DNA of 8,152 nt from contig USTA01000030.1 of the NCBI GenBank assembly GCA_900557475.1, positions 1-8,152 of the forward strand, written 5' to 3'. This DNA comes from an uncultured Clostridium sp. Lineage in GTDB: Bacteria > Bacillota > Clostridia > TANB77 > CAG-508. Position 1 is the stretch's first letter. Every line of letters starts with the position of its first letter. The translations under genes and the position numbers were made by a program. The notes under the pieces are model-generated. The model was not told the origin of the DNA. It worked only from the letters and a program-made list of their open reading frames with translations, and searched no databases. Shown here in pieces: positions 5,867 to 8,152 of this stretch.

Positions 5867-7217
5867 CAGCATTTTCCTCATTATTTTCTGAATCTTCTAG
5901 AGCATACTTAATTTCTTCAAAATCAATATAGTTCGTTGTTGGAATTCCACCAAAAACACCTTTAAAATACAAATCACGAGCATTATTATTTTTTTGTATT
6001 TTAATTCCATATTCTTTTATAGAATTTATCATTTTGTTTCCATTACGGTCTGTTGATAATATATAAATATTTTCCTTTGGCAATACTTCTAATAGAAGTG
6101 TATTATGTGTTGTTATTATCAGTTGTCCTGTTATTTCATCCTTTATTGACATTATAATATTTTTCATTAGTACATCATGTATTCCATTATCTATTTCATC
6201 TATTATAACTGTTTCTCCTAATAATGAACCTATTATTGTATCAAATTGATTTAGTATTCTTCTTGTTCCGTCTGATTCAAGTCTAGAAGGTATAGACTTT
6301 ATTTGTCCTCCTATCATTTTATTAAAATATAATTCATAATGGATTCTGTCTTCTTTTTCATTTATTTCATATTTAACTTCTTTTATATCTGCATACGCTT
6401 GTGTAAAAAAGATGTTTAAAACATTTTCATATTTCTTTATTTCAGATAACTTATCTTTTTTTACAATTCCTTTTTGTATATTATTTAATTTCCTTACTTT
6501 TACAAAACCATCTGGTATTATTTTTAAAGCACCTTTATCAACATGCACTGTCATTAACCAAATTCTATCTATTACTTCTATAATATTTTTAGATATATTA
6601 TTATCTATATAGTCTTTATTTTTCTCTATTGTCTCAAATGATAATAATGATAAAAAAGTATATTTCCCCCAATATTTATCAATTCCATCGATTAATTCTT
6701 CATTGTATTTTTCATTAATAAATATATTCTTATTTAAGTTTTTAGTAATTTTGTTATTTTCTTTATTTATTTGAAATAGATATGCTCTTTGTTTTCCCGC
6801 CATATAGTATAGTTTTTCTTCTATAATTTCATCATCAAATTTTATATAATAAAATCCATCTTTATTATTAATTTTGAAACCATATTCAATTTCAGTTGCT
6901 TCTTCTTCATCTAACATTCTATATTCTTTTAGGTTAAATGATAATTGGAAAATTTGTCTTATTTCTGTTGGTAACTGATCTGACATTTCTTCTTGTATTT
7001 TCCAAAACTCTTTTGGCATCTTATTCATCGCAATATCTGTTGCTCTTGACATTATTGATTGTTGTAATAATTTAAATAATTCTACAATATTAGTTTTTCC
7101 ACTTCCGTTTTCACCATAAATAGAGATAAATTGATTTGTCTTAGTTTTTGTTTTATTTAAATTAAATTCAATATCTTTCAAAGATTTAAAATTTTTAGCT
7201 TTTACATATGTGAACAT
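5850..7217 (-). CDS. AAA15/OLD-like ABC-type ATPase (RloA/AbiLi-like)
   Basis: This 455-residue cytoplasmic protein starts MFTYVKAKNFKSLKDIEF, the classic opening of OLD/AbiEii/RecF-type ATPases. It has Walker A GENGSGKT (35-42), a signature-like ESDGTRR (314-320), Walker B VIIDEID (337-343) and the switch histidine in ITTHNTLL (His371). The middle (about 60-300) is the variable insertion that usually carries coiled-coil and dimer contacts. The end includes LYFKGVFGGIP (416-426), an element seen in AbiLi/RloA-like ATPases. Such ATPases act as infection sensors that hold or activate a partner nuclease. There is no TOPRIM domain in this chain, since the next gene supplies it. The ATG has a strong AGGAGG with an 8-base gap. 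It is the first gene of the defence block, directly behind the promoter at 7266-7294. Confidence 0.85.
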   Translation of the reverse strand: MFTYVKAKNFKSLKDIEFNLNKTKTKTNQFISIYGENGSGKTNIVELFKLLQQSIMSRATDIAMNKMPKEFWKIQEEMSDQLPTEIRQIFQLSFNLKEYRMLDEEEATEIEYGFKINNKDGFYYIKFDDEIIEEKLYYMAGKQRAYLFQINKENNKITKNLNKNIFINEKYNEELIDGIDKYWGKYTFLSLLSFETIEKNKDYIDNNISKNIIEVIDRIWLMTVHVDKGALKIIPDGFVKVRKLNNIQKGIVKKDKLSEIKKYENVLNIFFTQAYADIKEVKYEINEKEDRIHYELYFNKMIGGQIKSIPSRLESDGTRRILNQFDTIIGSLLGETVIIDEIDNGIHDVLMKNIIMSIKDEITGQLIITTHNTLLLEVLPKENIYILSTDRNGNKMINSIKEYGIKIQKNNNARDLYFKGVFGGIPTTNYIDFEEIKYALEDSENNEENADGEET

Positions 7218-7237
7218 TTTATCAACCTCCTATAATA

Positions 7238-7385
7238 TTGTATCATTTTTAAACTTTTCTATACTATTTTACACCTTTTTTAAGTGTAAGTCAATTATTT
7301 TTAATACATTTTGTATCATTTTTATAAAACTTTATATAATATTCTATGTTTTCTTTATAAAAATAGTACCTTTTTTGTATCATTT
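7238..7385. repeat. Three spaced copies of TTGTATCATTT around the operon promoter
   Basis: Copies of TTGTATCATTT lie at 7238-7248, 7311-7321 and 7375-7385, all in the same direction. The first two share the longer TTGTATCATTTTTA. One is between the promoter and the ATPase ribosome binding site, and two are upstream of the -35. They may be binding sites for a regulator. In AT-rich DNA chance is possible, but three 11-base copies in about 150 bases is unlikely. Confidence 0.5.
7266..7294 (-). promoter_or_regulatory. Main promoter of the defence operon with dyad operator
   Basis: On the minus strand a -35 TTGACT (7294-7289) and a -10 TAAAAT (7271-7266) are separated by exactly 17 bases, about 50 bases before the ATPase start. 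Between and over them lies the dyad TTACAC-n9-GTGTAA (7269-7289). This overlaps the -10 and touches the -35, where a repressor would block polymerase. No regulator gene is in the window. Confidence 0.65.
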
Positions 7386-7403
7386 ATTATTTTCCATTTA
7401 AAT

Positions 7404-7430
7404 AAAAAAAGCAGACATTATTGTCTGCTT
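7404..7430 (-). terminator. Rho-independent terminator after the tRNA remnant
   Basis: On the minus strand AGCAGACA-ATAA-TGTCTGCT forms a strong stem (7409-7430) followed by seven U residues (7410-7404). It sits directly behind the CCA end of the tRNA remnant and is probably that gene's original terminator. It also shields the defence promoter from upstream transcription on the same strand. Confidence 0.85.
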
Positions 7431-7516
7431 GGTGTGTAGATTAGGAATCGAACCTAACGCTCTAATCTATATATTTTTAGTATTATATCTACTTAATATC
7501 ACATTTGTTTCTACAC
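7430..7516 (-). pseudogene. tRNA 3' end (T arm, acceptor strand, CCA) with degenerate body
   Basis: On the minus strand TTAGG-TTCGATT-CCTAA (7457-7441) is a perfect T arm with the TTCGA consensus. It is followed by acceptor strand TCTACAC, discriminator A and an encoded CCA ending at 7430. A matching 5' strand GTGTAGA occurs at 7516-7510, which would make an 87-base molecule. However, there is no D loop with GG and no five-pair anticodon stem. This is either a decayed long-variable-arm tRNA or only a 3' fragment, such as one left by integration into a tRNA. The intact part (7430-7457) is certain; the 5' boundary is not. Confidence 0.5.
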
Positions 7517-7682
7517 ATATACAAGAGCTAACACCATGTGAAAATATTTTCATAGACTTCATCTCCTCATAAATTATTGTAAAATATGCTGTAATCATTA
7601 CTTCAAAAACATTTATCCATAATGCAGAATCAATCTTGATTATAATAGTAGATATTATAAATACTAAAATTACATATAGCAT
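7467..7682 (-). CDS. Small hydrophobic reading frame, doubtful; shorter Cys-rich peptide possible
   Basis: The 71-codon frame from ATG 7682 has two hydrophobic stretches (residues 1-15 and about 21-38) and a polar tail, but no ribosome binding site. In the same frame an ATG at 7553 does have one (GAGGAG, 9-base gap). It would give a 28-residue peptide beginning MKIFSHGVSSCICVETN. The 3' half overlaps the tRNA-like remnant. I recognise neither product. It may be a genuine short peptide gene, or debris between the metallophosphoesterase fragment and the tRNA end. Confidence 0.3.
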   Translation of the reverse strand: MLYVILVFIISTIIIKIDSALWINVFEVMITAYFTIIYEEMKSMKIFSHGVSSCICVETNVILSRYNTKNI

Positions 7683-7693
7683 TTTTTATTTTT

Positions 7694-7849
7694 TTAATTT
7701 TCAAACTTCACTGGTACAATATGTTCATCAAATAATATATATTTTGAATCTATTTTCCTATTATCATTGTAATGTCCAAAATACCACTTTTTAAATTCAC
7801 ATTTTTCTAATATTTCCTGTCTCACAGCTACCAACTGTAGTACTTGCAG
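7694..7849 (-). pseudogene. C-terminal fragment of a metallophosphoesterase
   Basis: The minus-strand frame, bounded upstream by a TAG (7850-7852), encodes a piece containing KCEFKKWYFGHYNDNRKI and DSKYILFDEHIVPVKF before TAA. This is the last segment of a calcineurin-like phosphoesterase. Family members have the metal-binding G-H-x-H in this place (KKWYFGHYHDD); here the second histidine is Asn. The N-terminal metal motifs (D-x-H, GD, GNH) are absent and no start codon is evident, so it is a truncated relic. Confidence 0.65.
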
Positions 7850-7853
7850 CTAT

Positions 7854-8152
7854 TTTCTTCTACTTTATTTAAATTTTATTTCGTCATTCCTTTACATTTC
7901 AATTTAGCTTGTCTTATAACTGTTTGCACTGCTTTTCCTTTTGTTTGATATCAGCAATTTCTTGATTTTAGTTCTCATTATAGAATCTCTCTTTCATGTC
8001 TTCATCAAAAGTCATATTCTTATTAACTATTTCAATAAATTCTTTATTTATTTTTTCAACTTCATGATTTCTTGTATTATTCTATATCTTCTACGCTTAT
8101 TCTTTCATTATATTAAACCACTATTTTTAAATTTAATAGAAATTCTTCATTA
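7854..8152 (-). pseudogene. Decayed coding sequence, unidentified
   Basis: The minus strand reads as a broken protein. An open stretch of about 38 codons, ending with a TAA at 7968-7970, includes KINKEFIEIVNKNMTFDEDM. It continues beyond the stop as NQEIADIKQKEKQ. A shifted frame then gives GKAVQTVIRQAKLKCKGMTK before another stop. The fragments look like one ancestral gene with a stop and a frameshift. I do not recognise it. Phage or element origin is plausible from the neighbouring relics. Confidence 0.35.

Noticed and set aside
5294..7217. Naming the pair PARIS, Gabija or AbiL outright
   Set aside because: The ATPase and TOPRIM motifs are shared by all these systems; family assignment needs profile searches.
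7238..7385. CRISPR-like array
   Set aside because: Only three 11-base copies with unequal spacing and no cas genes; fits regulator sites better.
7210..7401. Plus-strand 63-codon frame across the operon promoter
   Set aside because: Runs antisense through the promoter and AGGAGG site of the ATPase and is compositionally a shadow.
7430..7516. Complete functional tRNA gene
   Set aside because: No D loop GG, no five-pair anticodon stem with U33; only the T arm and acceptor end are convincing.

Overview
The window is strongly AT-rich (about three quarters A+T by eye) with AGGAGG-type ribosome binding sites. Tryptophan is read from TGG, and no intact gene needs TGA as a sense codon. This fits a low-GC Firmicute, most likely a clostridial relative, using the standard bacterial code. 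The species cannot be told from the sequence.

The centre (about 1646-7217, minus strand) is one co-oriented six-gene defence block. From promoter to end it runs: an OLD/RloA/AbiLi-like AAA ATPase (5850-7217); a small TOPRIM-type protein overlapping its 3' end (5294-5866); a CD-NTase (4248-5204); a compact E2-E1 fusion of the Cap2 type (3040-4245); a JAMM/JAB protease of the Cap3 type (2649-3062); and a two-helix transmembrane SAVED protein (1646-2692). The last four form a type II CBASS. The enzyme makes a cyclic nucleotide signal, the Cap2/Cap3 pair attaches and removes the enzyme through its C-terminal glycine, and the SAVED protein senses the signal at the membrane. The first two look like a separate ATPase/TOPRIM abortive-infection module. 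One well-formed promoter (7266-7294), with a dyad and nearby short repeats, precedes the block. The 89-base gap before the CD-NTase has a possible second promoter and no terminator.

The left flank (1-1640) holds an ASCH-domain gene (450-833, minus), a small unrecognised gene (1198-1491, plus), a 40-base perfect palindrome between convergent genes, and decayed coding sequence at 133-418. The gap at 834-1197 contains a 17-base match to the initiator tRNA anticodon arm. About 120 bases away are tandem 11-base repeats in a short frame that resembles an integrase tail. These look like the trace of an integrative element.

The right flank (7400-8152) holds a terminator, the 3' end of a tRNA gene (T arm, acceptor strand, CCA) without a recognisable body, a short membrane-type or peptide reading frame, the C-terminal piece of a metallophosphoesterase, and a further decayed frame. 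Intact defence genes between degraded mobile-element remains suggest a defence island in a turnover-prone integration hotspot.
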